Shown here piece after piece: positions 22,578 through 33,340 of a stretch of 64,000 nucleotides of DNA. A program made the position numbers and the translations under genes. Within the stretch, counting starts at the first letter, position 1; each line of letters starts with the position of its first letter. The stretch covers positions 682,001 through 746,000 of the forward strand of contig CAUEHT010000001.1 in the NCBI GenBank assembly GCA_958510875.1, read 5' to 3'. The DNA comes from Endomychus coccineus (Eukaryota > Arthropoda > Insecta > Coleoptera > Endomychidae). The notes under the pieces are model-generated. The model made no database searches, was not told where the DNA came from, and was given only the letters and a program-made list of their open reading frames with translations.

Positions 22578-23246
22578 TTAATTAATCAAGTTAGTATAAA
22601 TCTGACTCAATCCCTGAATATCATTCCTATGATTTACAGAATTTGAATCCCTTTTTATGTGAATCATCTCCAGGATAGATCTTTTATAATAATTGGTTTC
22701 TTTAGTTAAAATATTAACATTTTTGTAATCAAATTGATGGTTATAATCAAAACAGTGCTTAGCAAGGGCGGTGGAATTTTCTAAGTTATTATTTCTTGTG
22801 CTATACTTATGGCCGTACATTCTTTTTTGTAAATATTGTTTAGAGATTCCAGTATAAGTTCCATCACAATCTAAAGTTCTAAACAATTCAATTTATATAC
22901 TGTGGGTTTGTTTATCTGTAGGTATTACAGGTTTTAGATTTGAGAAATATTTCCCAACACAGTTAGTAGGTTTATGCGCAACATTTATATCGTACTTTTT
23001 CAAACATTTCTTAATTTTTTCTGAGGTCTCCGGAATGTATGGTAAAGTTATATAATTGTCTGTATTACCTGTTATGTTATTTTTATAAGAAGAACCATTA
23101 TAGATTTTGTTTATTCTCTCTTTAATGATAGGATTGTAGAAAGTTTTTGGGTAGCCATTCATTTCCAATGCATTACGAACAATTTTTAAATTTTCGGAAC
23201 GGTCCTCTGCGTGGGATAATTTTACTAGTAATTTATATTCACACAC
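22578..23246 (-). pseudogene. Penelope RT C-terminus with GIY-YIG endonuclease
   Basis: The frame 23246-22893 contains the RT-endonuclease linker (LVKLSHAEDR; LPYIPETSEKIKKCLKKYDI; FSNLKPVIPTDKQ), then a stop just before the endonuclease. The frame 22886-22578 has the GIY-YIG block (CDGTYTGISKQYLQKRMYGH), LAKHCFDYNHQFDY and the conserved E in RSILEMIHIK. This combination, RT linker then GIY-YIG, is specific to Penelope-like elements, where the nuclease nicks the target. A stop and frame change at 22887-22893 separate the two parts. Confidence 0.85.
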
Positions 23247-23438
23247 AAACTGTCACTTCCACCTTTAGGGTACAAATGCTGTTGATCTAATTTCAACATG
23301 GCTGAAAACCACAGTTAATTTTTATTTTGTGGTTGTATTATTGCTGACAGAGCTCTGTACTACTGTAAAATAAGTATTACAACTTAAACTTTGACTATTT
23401 AATAGCAGATGGCAGCACAAATTAAGAAAATATGCATT

Positions 23439-23454
23439 GTGCCATATATGGCAC
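23439..23454. repeat. 16-bp palindrome, copy 3 of 3
   Basis: Identical to the other two copies. It lies 16 bp inside the right end of the piggyBac element, next to the inverted terminal repeat. Confidence 0.85.
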
Positions 23455-23694
23455 GTCATGCAGGAAGGGGTTAACTTGGACGGAAATGAAATTTGTTACA
23501 ATGTTGCACTTAGCCTTTCATATTTGTTGTCAGTAATTTAAAAGACATTTTGAAACACATATGGAACGATAATAATTTTTTAAAAATATAGTAGCACAAA
23601 AATGAAAAGGGAACTCGGATTCATTTATCGAGAGCCACAAATAATCCTTAAAAGAGCCGCATGTGGCTCGCGAGCCGCAGGTTGGCCTCCCCTG

Positions 23695-23800
23695 TTACAT
23701 AGCTTTAGGAGGATTGCCTGTAGAAGCAGAGTCTACTACAAAATTTATCACATTTTTTGATAAATTGTTTGATTTGTTCAATTCTAGCCATGTTTAAATA
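23695..23800 (+). pseudogene. P-element-like THAP transposase, continuation after hAT
   Basis: Directly after the hAT target duplication the frame reads ALGGLPVEAESTTKFITF then FDKLFDLFNSS, the P-transposase block that normally follows the MNVKLAAQVFS block left at 15607. The protein order therefore runs straight across the 8-kb insertion. After 23795 no further P-type motif is recognisable. Confidence 0.75.
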
Positions 23801-23999
23801 CTATTTGGAATGAATGAGTATATAAGGGATTAGCTCAGCTGGAGATGAATCTGAATCCATTAAAATGCTTTTCCGCTTGTATATTTCCATCCCATCTAAA
23901 TTACCTAGATATTTGTCAGAGGGATAAACTTTCTTGAGAAATAGTGTGATCTATATTTAAAATATGTTCGGGTTACGCTGATTTTATACCATTATGTTT

Positions 24000-24791
24000 C
24001 TTTACATGTGCAAAATCTTCTTTGTACCAAGTTGAAATGTTCCTTCTAGTTTCGCTTACACATCATTTCAATCATGATTCACAATTTTCTAACTCTTCCA
24101 TTTGTGGAAGTATGAAACTACATTAAAGCTTTTTAGCTCGTTATTATATCTATAAATGGATGGTATTGCAAATTTACAAACAAATTATGCAATTTATTAC
24201 TTGGTGACGGTTGGCTCTAATTTGGTTGATTGGTTGCATTATATTTTCCTTTTTTGAAAGAAATTAATGGATAAAAGATTTACGTAACCATTGGTCAATG
24301 CTATATGCTGAAGCTTCTCAATTTTCTGTTATAATTTCGCTGGCTCAAAAAGAAGTTTAATAATCTGTGAACAATACTATTAAATGGAGCTATTTTATAA
24401 TTAATTCGTGTAATTGAATCTGTAGCAGTATACATATTTGTTTGAATGGGTTTTTCTGTATACGTTGAATTCCAAGTGACCCTTTTTGATAATGTTAATA
24501 TCAAGAAAAGGAAGATGCTTATCTGTTACTATATCTACAATCACATAGGCTATTAAGCTATTGGCTATTCAAAAATCCATGTAAATAAAAATCTTTACTT
24601 ATAATCGTGAAAATATCACTGATATATCTATGCCAAACTTTCGGAACCTGATTTAATTTTGATTTTATGGAGGTTTCAAGTTCGCTTAGAGAAATGTTGG
24701 CCAACAATGGAGTGAGTTGATTACTCATTGCACATCCTCTTATTTGTTTATAGTAGTTTAAGTGAAAAAATTTTGCTCCATACATAAAGAC
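24000..24791 (-). pseudogene. Penelope-like RT, catalytic part
   Basis: The minus strand encodes YYKQIRGCAMSNQLTPLLAN (about 24750-24690) and VWHRYISDIFTII (about 24645-24605), the RT blocks around the active site. The usual YVDD is YISD, so one catalytic aspartate is lost. HLEFNVYRKT, AFNSIVHRLL and LSQRNYN (24480-24330) follow, with frameshifts. Left of 24300 the sequence decays beyond recognition. The N-terminal part lies at 25361-25745, across a P-like insertion. Confidence 0.78.
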
Positions 24792-25360
24792 CACGGTCGT
24801 ACAGGTCTGGAAACTAGGGGCTGTTTCCTATGTGAGAAGTGGGACCACTAAGCGTCGACTGTCGCATAGTACCAAAAGACGTCACGTGAGAGTATTCTCT
24901 GATAACTGTCATTCTTAAGTTGTAAACACAAGGAATACCTGCGTTTTTAGAAACAAATTAAGAAACTGTGCATTGTGCCGAAATGCAAAACGTGGTACAA
25001 AAGTGTAAAGCAAAAAACTTCTGTTTTTAAAGCCGAAAGACGCGGAAATGCGAAAAAAGTGGATGCTTGCGATTCCGGATAGTAATCGTTTTAACGAAGT
25101 CTTCTATGTGTGCGAGCATGTATAACGAAAAAGGGGAAGTTATTTTTAAGCTGAGTAATACATTTTGACAAGAGTAACAGTTCTATTCCTCTCTCAAATC
25201 AGAATATTTAGTAACACTGCTTGCGATACCGGAAAGAAATCGTTTTACCACTTCGAGATCCAAGCGCTAGCTAGTGGCTGAGCGAGGGACTACGAGTTTG
25301 GCGACGCGTAAGAGACCCATGTCAAACATACGAGTCCCCAGACCTGTATGTACGACCGTG
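24792..25360 (+). mobile_element. 569-bp P-like element with THAP-domain remnant
   Basis: The ends CACGGTCGTACAGGTCTGG and CCAGACCTG...TACGACCGTG are inverted. Flanks ATAAAGAC (24783-24790) and ATAAGAC (25361-25367) resemble an 8-bp target duplication with one base changed. It interrupts the Penelope RT. Inside, on the plus strand, 24969-25114 encodes a THAP zinc finger in broken frames: CIVPKC, then, after a frameshift, FKPKDAEMRKKWMLAIPD, then YVCEH. A second partial copy of the AIPD segment lies at 25219-25245. It shares its first 90 bases and right end with the MITE at 9176-9448. Confidence 0.82.
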
Positions 25361-25745
25361 ATAAGACGCACGGATCACGTATTCTGTGCAGTTTATATTT
25401 GAGATTATTTAAAAGCCATTTCTTCAGAATGTTTATCGACTCAGGGCTATTTGTGAATAAAGAAACAACATTAAATGGATCGAGAGCATCACCAATTTAT
25501 GTTTAAAATGATTGGTCTCATGGAATTACTTGGTTGATCAGTTTTAGCCAAGCAATACAGTTTAGGAAGATTATGATTCGAAGTCTAAGTTTCATATTAT
25601 TATAGCGGAGCTTATAGCGGTACATTATTTTGATGATTAATTTACTAATTTAACTGATTTGGATAAAGGGTTTCTGGAAATCTATTCATAGGGACCATCA
25701 TTCAACAAGGTACGGAATTGTTAAAATCCTCCTTGTACGTAACAA
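25361..25745 (-). pseudogene. Penelope-like RT, N-terminal part
   Basis: On the minus strand I read LPKLYCLAKTDQPSNSMRPI (about 25595-25535), corresponding to the F-GLPKIHK---PLRPIVS block, and DPFNVVSLFTNSPES (about 25480-25435), corresponding to the D-VSLFTNVP block of Penelope RTs. The next block is on the far side of the P-like insertion at 24791. The start is not identifiable. Confidence 0.75.
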
Positions 25746-26820
25746 TGGAATTTCATAATCTACTTTCTACTGACAACAGTTTGTCGCAATTTTAAATGAA
25801 AAAAGGCCCCATATTTTTTGAAAAATTTGTATTCGCAGTTATTACGAAACATTGTCGCGTACTTGTCTCAAATTATTCGGGCATATTAGAAAAAAATTCA
25901 CTAACCTCATCTGGCAATGATAATTTGGCAATCAAGTTGGCAATGCTAAGTTCCCCAACGATTTTCTTGTACAGTATACTCTCAACATTGTCTACAATTT
26001 GGAAACAGCTTAGGGAAAATAAAAACGTACTTGTTAGTATTTGAGAATTTAAATCACTCAACTTCAAAGCAGATCTGGCCGATTGATCAAAGGGAGTGAT
26101 AGAAAAGAATGGAAGTTATCAGCCGACACTTTAAGAACTAGTAGGATTCTCGTTTCCCATAATTTCTGGGAATCTTATTTATCCTTTTCTGAATGTTTTC
26201 GAAAAGATAAAAGCTCAAGCTGAAAAATGTGGATAAGTCTCTGCAGCGTCTGGTGCTCTTTTATCGCAGAAGTAAGACTCCCCAAGATTTGAAAACTCAC
26301 AAATTAGTTATTCAGATCTTCAACACTTTTGATGGTCTTTAAAAAAAGCAACCTCATTTATGGAATTGCACCTTAAAAATAACACTTCATAATCAAACAA
26401 AGCTTGATTCTGAGTAAATTGTAATGAATCTAAACAAAATATTATGAAAGTGAGTATACTTACTCGCTTACATCATGTGAATTTCAGAGATAGTAATTTA
26501 TTGTTCTATAAATATGACATTCATACTTGAAGAAATATTCGAAATAGACAAGGTGATAAATCACAACAGGCGGCGCTGAAGGTAGAGTTGAAAACGCGCC
26601 AAATATGGAATGTTGATATACAACGCGCATTTGATTGAAATAAATGTAAAACTTTTATGAAATTATCTTCACCTTTTCTTAGATCAAACAATTTTTTATT
26701 AAGAGGAGAATGATTAATTTGACATTATAAATAGGTAATTGTCGATGTGCACGACTAATCTGCGACAAATACGTAACAATTTTTAAAATATCGTAACTGC
26801 ACATAAGAAAGATTTTTTCA
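25746..26820. other. Unassigned interval
   Basis: A 64-codon minus-strand frame at 26067-25873 (starting MKLSDLNSQIL) has a protein-like composition, and the surrounding frames look like decayed coding sequence, but I recognise no family. Nothing else was found to 26,820. Confidence 0.35.
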
Positions 26821-26821
26821 A

Positions 26822-27300
26822 AATGTGGTAAAGCTAACTTGACTGTCAAGTTAACATTACCAGACCTATACAAAAATTGTAGTTCGTGAATAATTTTCAT
26901 ATGCACGAATAATTTGCGACAAATATGTAGCAATTTTTTCATATGATAAGTGTGCAGAAAAATTATTTCTTCAAAAGATGTAAGGGTGGTAATGCTAACT
27001 TGACTATACAATTAGCACTACCAGACCTTTTTTATAAATTGAAAGCGAGACAAATTTGCGTCTAATTTTATATAATTTTTGTAACTATTGTGAAGATGAA
27101 ATCTGAAAGTGGTAATGTTAACTTTATGAACGTATTATTACCATACCTATAAAAAAGTTGTAGTTAGTGAGACATTTCTTCATACGCGACAATTTTTTCA
27201 CATGATAACTGTGTAAGAACATGCTTTTTCCAAAAGATATTTAGGTGGTACTGGTAATGCTAACTTGACTGTCAAATTAATATTAGGCCTTTTTTTAAAT
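26822..27300. repeat. Irregular tandem repeat with internal dyads
   Basis: The motif GGTAATGCTAACTTGACTGT (with variants) recurs at about 26827, 26988, 27111 and 27252, spacing 161, 123 and 141 bp. In each unit a nearby reverse-complement-like half (AGTTAACATTACC or variants) lets it fold. Between them, CGACAATTTTTTCATATGATAA-like stretches also recur. It may be the remains of one element or a decayed satellite. Confidence 0.55.
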
Positions 27301-27639
27301 AAAAGCGTGACACTGTTTTTGGAACTATTGCGAATTAGAAATCTGAATGTGGAAATACGGACATAATAGATATTTTTATATTATCAGGTAATTCTTGGAT
27401 TGTTGTCAGTTTTATTTACCAGACAACTCTACCGTTTCATTATTATTGTATACAAATTTGAAACTTTGATTTATTTTATATAAAAAAGTATTCTTGATAA
27501 ATTCTCCTTAGCGGCTTCCTATTCGAGCTATTTTGATTTTTCTAACCAGTGTTATCTCATGGAATTTTTTTGAAGGACTATTTAAAAGGTAAAAAAATAT
27601 TTAAATACCTATTTATTGGTAACGAAAAAAAATAATTCA

Positions 27640-27915
27640 TAATAAATGCTCAAAATGATCCATTTACTTCCTATTTAGCCATTCTCGTACTTGTCTTCCA
27701 AAATGGGCATGTTCTCTCATTGAATGGTGTTTCCTCCTACATGTCTTCGTGATTAGTTTCCAAAAATTCGAAAAATGCAGCGGCCGTTAGTATGTCTTGT
27801 AAAGCGTATGGGCCAAATACATTGTTCTTGTAAATGCCAAGCCAGACATTGATACTGAATTTTTCTTGGAAATTCCTAGATCTTGTACCTAGAGTGTTTT
27901 CATTTGCCTATAAAA
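27640..27915 (-). pseudogene. Inverted second copy of the mariner-type transposase
   Basis: The minus strand of this stretch encodes the same -VWLGIYKNNVFGPY-like block and upstream sequence as 28040-28260, with many substitutions and stops. It forms the left half of the head-to-head pair. Confidence 0.65.
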
Positions 27916-27999
27916 GTAAATTGTGGCAATTAATAAATCCATGTCTGTATAAAATGTGCTTCACTGTCCAGAATATTTGCTGGAGAAATTTTCGTTGTT

Positions 28000-28590
28000 G
28001 TCCAGTTTCTTATGGGGAAGTGAAAACCCATCATGATATAAGATGTATGAATTTTCAAGAAGAATTCAATGTCAATGTTTGGCTTGGCATTTGCAAAAAC
28101 AACATTTTTGGCCCATACGTTTTACCAGACAGAATAACGGCCGTCCATTTTTCGAATTTTTGGGAACTAACCACGAAGACATGTGGGAGGAAACACTATT
28201 CAATGAGGGAACAAATGCATGGATACAATTGGATGATTGTCGTGTCCATTTTGGAAGACAAGTAAGAAAATGTCTAAATAGGAAATGTGAAAGATGGATT
28301 GGTAGAGATGGTCCAGTTGCATAACATATTCGATCACCTGACCTTAATCCTCTGAACTTTTTTTGCTTAGGTTTATTTGAGAGATAAAGTTCATGCCACG
28401 CCGTTTCATAATAGCGAAGATCTACTGAATCGTATTCGAAGAGCTTGTGGTGAAATAAATAATAAAATGTTAATTCGAACAAGAAGGTCGTTGAGAAATC
28501 TATGTCGCCGTTGCGTTGAAGTAAATGGATCTTCTTGCGCATTCATTATGAATTATTTTTTATCATTCCCAATAAATAGGTATTTAAATA
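28000..28590 (+). pseudogene. Mariner-type (Tc1/IS630) transposase, C-terminal half
   Basis: Blocks: FNVNVWLGICKNNIFGPYVL (28068-28127, the -VW-GI----I-GP-F- block), then out of frame RQVRKCLNRKCERWIGRDGP (28257-28316), RSPDL-P-NFF (near 28330-28360, frame broken), then RDKVHATPFHNSEDLLNRI (28380-28436) and RCVEVNGSSC (about 28510-28540). The family is a DDE/D transposase of the Tc1/mariner superfamily. At least three frameshifts and a stop exclude function. Confidence 0.78.
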
Positions 28591-28715
28591 GTTTTCTACT
28601 TTTTAAATAGTCCTTAAGAGATTCCATGAGATAACCCTGATTTGAAAAATCGAAATAGCTCGAATAGGAAGCCTCTAAGACCACTTAATCAGGAATACTT
28701 TTTTATAGAAAATGA

Positions 28716-31499
28716 AACAAAGTTTTTAAATTTGTACACAATAATAATTTCCGACCATTGGCGTATGAGTTTGAGGGGTTTAAATGCGTACAAAAAACCA
28801 TAACTACGCCACTGTACTTGTCTCAAAAACATTTTGAAACCTAAAAAATTTCTCATCTAGTAAAACTAAAAATATACAAAGTTTGAACCAAAAATCTTCA
28901 TTTCTTTAGAAGATAATGAAGAAAATTCTAATAATTTTCAACCCTGTATCTCGGATGCGAAGCGATTTAAAGAAAAATTTTATATGAAAGACCCCTATTA
29001 TTTTTAGAAGTTCTATCGTGTACCGAAGTTATGAACGAAAAAACTGAAACACCCTGTATATTGGTTTTCAAATTTTTAGATTATTATTCCCGATAACTTC
29101 CTCTTTATGTTAATATCAAATTAGCCGCGTTTCCTCAATTTCTAATTGCATTAATTTGACTTTTAATTTAGATGCCATTTAAAAAAATGATTATTATTGC
29201 ATTTTACACTTTAACTTTGATTAAATTGTTGTGTGGTTTTTGAAAACGAAGGATTATATTCGATTCTTCCTGTAACAATAAAACATTTCTATTAGTATTT
29301 TAGGAATTCACATAATAAGCCATTAAAAAACCAATTGCATGAAATATTTCTTCTTTCTATAGACAAATGTAAGTAAGGCTAATTAAAAAAAATAAGTAGT
29401 AGCAAAAACGGTAGTGCCTACTTGTAAATGATCCGTCGTTGTATTTTTCCTTTTTGAAATGGGAATAAGGCAATTAGATGCTGCACCGCCACGCCAGGCT
29501 AATTCAATAGCGGGATGTTTTCGCAGTGCAATTATCGCTCCGCAGTGCAATTACCGCTGTAATTTTTCGATAATTGCATTCCTCTTATGACAAATATTAT
29601 ACACCAGGGAAATATTCGGGGTAATTTGCACAACTGATATTTTTATATTACAACTCCGTCACTGACTAAGTGCCAGCTAGTCATAGAACTGGAACAGCGC
29701 AAAAATAAACGATTCATGGCAATTCACATTTTCTGGCAATTCACTGTATCACTTTATAGAAAGCACTTGTGGCTTTCTATGGAGTAAAGAAGACAGCCTT
29801 CGAAGTATTATATAAAAATATTAACTTATTAAGTGAAATTATTATTAGATTTGTCGAGAAGCAACCCAACGAGCTCAGTCCAGTACACCTTTTTATGATG
29901 TAATAACAAGAAGAATGAACTGTGATCATTAGATCAGTGACTTCCCCCGATTTTGTAAGGAAAATAGGTTTCGAACACTTCTGTGGATTAAATGTATGAT
30001 TGTAGTAACAGAAAATATATTGGACATGATTTAGAAACCGCTAATGAAAGACGATAATATGTAATCTAATGTATTATACTACTCTACTAATCTTTTATAC
30101 ATACACCTGTTGCCTGGTTGACTTTCGAAGTATTCACACTATAATTTACTGATACCTGCTGTCTCATAAACTATCAAACTTTGCTACAGAGTAATGCACA
30201 AAATATACTATGACTTCACATCGATAACGTTACTTGAACCTTTAAATGAGATTTTCGGACACTTTTTAGGTTAAATGTATACGTGTGATACATATATATA
30301 ACCAGTAAAATACGGTTGTCATTATGGGTGAATGAGATACTATAATTCCATTTTAAAAACTGAAAAGGATGTTAAAAATACCTCTCAAAACGGGGCTACT
30401 GTGCCTAAAAACAATACAGTTTCTATTTTCACTACTTTAAAGCGGTCCTATTGATCTGCTGCACTGATATGAACTGCACTAATATACATTATGTGTTTGT
30501 GTAATATTTTTTACAGTTTGAAATATTGCAATGAATGTAAATGCAAAGTATGCAGACACTTCAGATTCAGAATTGTCAAACTGAGAATCTGAAGAATATT
30601 ATCAATCAGTTCAGTCAAACTCCTTATTAGAATGAAATGAAATGAAAAAGTATCTTCTAATTTATGAAATTTTAAAACTCCAAGCACGCCGCTATGCTTC
30701 GTGGTAAATAGCGGACTACCAGCAATATACTGCTTGTTTCTCGCAGCAAGTCCAACATAAAATGGGATTTTGAAAATGAATATCTTTTAAAACATAAAAG
30801 CTAACTAAAGGCGATCTTTTCTAAAAACTTTTTAAGAGTGTTGACTCCATTTTCTTTGGAGATTGTATGGAAAAATTTCCAAAAATAAAAAGTTAAGTAT
30901 CATTACTGAAAAAAATCCATGCAATAAATAAAAGTGGTGCACCACACAAACTTTTTTTAGATATTTTCAAAAAGAACAAAAAACCCCTTATGCACTTCTT
31001 TTACTATAATACATAATTTTTAGTAAGTACTTTTAGACAAAGAATAGTTTATTCCAATATTCCAAGTAGATCCAGAGGTATTACGCGTTATCTGTTAAAA
31101 ACAATTGTTTTCCTATTTTTCAAAAGATTTACATTATTTGTTTGACAAACGTCAGTTCCAACTGGGGATGTCGTGAATTACGATTTCAGATGCATAATAA
31201 TGTAGAAAATGACATGAGATGAGTTTGATCTGGTTTTTTTCTGAAAAAAAATTCATTAAATAAGCTTCTTCCGGGTGCAATTTTACTACACTAATAAGAC
31301 AAGAAGCTATTTGCCGCCATAATATTTAAATAATCGTTTGTCTAATTGTTATCTGAAACAATATTCATGTTAATATCACTAACAATAATGTGAGCATCTA
31401 CATTTTGGCTGTTGGACAAATAACTGTTTTTTATTGAAAATATTAAGGCCTCTAGAGGGTGGTCTATTGACGTTAACTTGATTTTCTTGTGTAACAATA
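28716..31499. other. Unassigned AT-rich interval
   Basis: No coding motif was recognised over 2.8 kb. Near 29048 the string ACACCCTGTATA looks like the terminal motif of a Tc1/IS630-type MITE, but the partner end was not located. At 29531-29570 GCAGTGCAATTA(T/C)CGCT is duplicated. The rest shows no obvious repeat. Confidence 0.4.
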
Positions 31500-32088
31500 T
31501 AGTCGGGTCAAATTAGACGAAAAAGGAATAAAAGCTGGGAAAATTTGCGGGCAACTCCGATCGACTCCGGGTTTCTTGCAGAATTTTCCTAAATGGATTT
31601 ACAACAGTCCCGAAAAAAAAGTAATATGAGCTTTTCCATTTTTCAATTGTTATAGAGGAATATAGAGGAAAATGGCCAATTTTCATGTCCAAAAAATTAG
31701 GGAAATGGCTAGAAAACTCGGGGGGTTTTCGAAGTCGCTGATCACGATTCCGAAGTCGGATTTTCCATTTTTCGATTTATTTATTTGCAAAATTTCCGCG
31801 TTTTGTCCATCAACATTGGCCAATAACTGGCCAATAAATCTAAAAATGGATAATCCGACTTCGGAATCGTGATCAGCGACCTCGAAAACCAGTTTTCTAG
31901 CCATTTCCCAACTTTTTGGCCATGAAAATTAGGCATTTTCCTTTATAACAATTGAAAATGGAAAAGCACATATTAATTTTTTTTCGGGAATGTTGTAAAT
32001 CCTTTCAGGAAAATTTTGCAAAAAACCCGGAGTCGATCGGAGTTGCCAGTAAATTTTCCCAGCTTTTTTGCTAATATGACTCGAACTA
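31500..32088. repeat. 589-bp fold-back element
   Basis: Two arms of about 280 bp (31500 to about 31785 and about 31805-32088) are inverted copies around a centre near 31794. Matching pairs include AAAGCTGGGAAAATTT at 31531 against AAATTTTCCCAGCTTT at 32051, ATCACGATTCCGAAGTCGGA at 31741 against its complement near 31857, and TAGTCGGGTC at 31500 against GACTCGAACTA at 32079. A few indels and substitutions show that it is older than the palindrome at 4422. No coding content; a non-autonomous inverted-repeat transposon is the likely nature. Confidence 0.8.
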
Positions 32089-32570
32089 ATAATTAAATAT
32101 CCAATCCCAATATTTGTAATCAAAAAGTTCTATAATACGAGAATTATTATAATAATTTATTATTTACGTAAACAACAAGTCCATCATTTTTTATCCCCAT
32201 AGTTATCAACCATCTACATTAAAGAAGTTAGTATGTAATGCAACACTATTACATCAAAAGTATAAAATTCTTTTTTTATAACTTCAAAATCAAAATATTA
32301 TTTTTGTAAACTTCTTACGTTCGTATGAAATATAGTTATATTACCTTCAATTTGCTATTGATGCATTCTTCGAAGTTATCAATTATTTTAGTTTCTTTAA
32401 TTTTATTACTATTTAAATTTTCAATATAACTATTCATCTTATTAATATTCTTAGGTTAATTATCAGTAAACAATTATAATTGTGTTATTTTTGTATTTCA
32501 TATTTTACAATAAATATTTATAATACCTTGTCACTCGCGTTGGTTTCTGTATGTGACTCAATTTATATAA
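32089..32570. other. AT-rich spacer
   Basis: Nothing recognisable; it separates two fold-back structures. Confidence 0.4.
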
Positions 32571-32913
32571 AGGACGTTCCTATGAAAACTTGACCCATCC
32601 TGCAAGTCACAAACGAACGTGTGATCAAAAATTTCAAAGAACACTTCTATTTGTGTTTCTATGGGGTTCTATTTTGATATGAAATTCATACCCAAAACTT
32701 CACCCCCATTTCGGTTCACAACTATCCCCCATAGTGATACATCATTTGAAAGGTCTCTTGTCGTCCATCTATTTACTGTGCATTTTTTCGAAATTGGTTT
32801 ACTCGTTATCGAAAAATTCGATGTTGAACGTTTTATTTAAGAAAAAACTGAAAATTCGCTTTCGTTTCTTTTATTGACGAAATCAACAACAAACAATATC
32901 AATGGGAACACAA

Positions 32914-33153
32914 TTAATAGATACATTGCTCAAAATGATCTCCACCTACTTCCATACAATAATACAGTCGACTTTCGAAACCTTGCGTTACATTATTCAA
33001 GATGTCCAGGGTCGGTAATCGGCATTCCCGAACAATTCTCTGTCGCAGCTCTTCTAGATTTGTAGAATGTACATAAAAATATGAAACAAGGAAAATCGGG
33101 GAATATGGAATTTTTTTGGAACCTGAAAAAACTGAGACAGTCTTTGAAATCAC
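32914..33153 (-). pseudogene. Inverted C-terminal copy of the mariner-type transposase
   Basis: The minus strand encodes STNLEELRQRIVRECRL, then SRLYYCMEVGGDHFEQCIY (19 residues) before a stop, parallel to the end of the plus-strand gene at 34265-34412. It is the coding part of the left inverted arm. The upstream half (33153 to about 33070) does not match the transposase. Confidence 0.78.
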
Positions 33154-33199
33154 TTAATGAGTGACCGCCCTGTAAACGTTTCGAAATGAACGACACTGT

Positions 33200-33248
33200 T
33201 AGTTTTTCTTGCAATGGTAGTTTTTCTTGCAATGGTAGTTTTTCTTGG
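33200..33248. repeat. 18-bp tandem repeat, 2.7 copies
   Basis: TAGTTTTTCTTGCAATGG repeats at 33200 and 33218, with a partial third copy from 33236. It lies between the inverted left arm and the transposase start. Confidence 0.85.
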
Positions 33249-33340
33249 AGCTAGTTATCGCAGAACAAAAAGTTGATACTTGGCCACTGTCACTTCGTCA
33301 CGAATTATTATTTATTCACCTTTGTTTACTGTGTTTCAAC

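Larger units (their letters stand above)
22100..23290 (-). mobile_element. Penelope-like element, 3' fragment
   Basis: The minus strand carries the C-terminal part of a Penelope-type RT protein followed by a 3' region with a hammerhead ribozyme. It sits inside the piggyBac element: piggyBac sequence lies on both sides (22005-22080 and 23300-23470). It is 5'-truncated, as is usual for these elements. Exact ends and target duplication were not determined. Confidence 0.78.
21188..23470 (-). mobile_element. piggyBac element inserted in the hAT element
   Basis: TTAA target duplications lie at 21184-21187 and 23471-23474. Ends are inverted repeats: CTCCTTTCTGCATGA from 21188 and, read inward from 23470, CCCCTTCCTGCATGA. 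TTAA targeting and a CCC-type end are hallmarks of piggyBac. The element contains the N-terminal part of a transposase on the minus strand and is split by a Penelope fragment at about 22100-23290. Three copies of a 16-bp palindrome are inside it. Confidence 0.88.
15641..23694 (-). mobile_element. hAT DNA transposon with nested insertions
   Basis: Terminal inverted repeats are CAGGGGTGGTCAA at 15641 and, reading inward from 23694, CAGGGGAGGCCAA, the latter followed by the alternating GCGGCTCGCGAGCC tract seen in many hAT elements. The flanks TTATATAG (15633-15640) and TTACATAG (23695-23702) form an 8-bp target duplication with one mismatch, as expected for hAT. Transposase remnants lie on the minus strand at 20985-21180 and 15850-16470. 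A LINE and a piggyBac element account for about 6.8 kb of its 8.05 kb. Confidence 0.9.
27478..28715. repeat. Mariner-type element as a head-to-head inverted pair
   Basis: The right copy (plus strand, about 28000-28715) and the left copy (minus strand, 27478 to about 27915) are inverted relatives: the outer 180 bases match as inverted repeats (e.g. AAAAAAGTATTC at 27482 against GAATACTTTTTT at 28693), and so does the coding stretch 27690-27880 against 28060-28260. The left copy lacks the segment coding for the last third of the protein. A fold-back transcript would form a long hairpin. Confidence 0.75.

Noticed and set aside
23821..23845. tRNA-like A box (TTAGCTCAGCTGG)
   Set aside because: No B box (GGTTCGANNCC) at the right distance and no cloverleaf could be drawn; at most a chance match or a worn SINE head.
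25796..26067. Overlapping plus- and minus-strand open frames of 82 and 64 codons
   Set aside because: The minus frame looks somewhat protein-like but matches no family I know; left unassigned rather than named.
31672..31904. Open frames of 66 and 73 codons on both strands
   Set aside because: Both arise from the arms of the fold-back element and are reverse images of one another.
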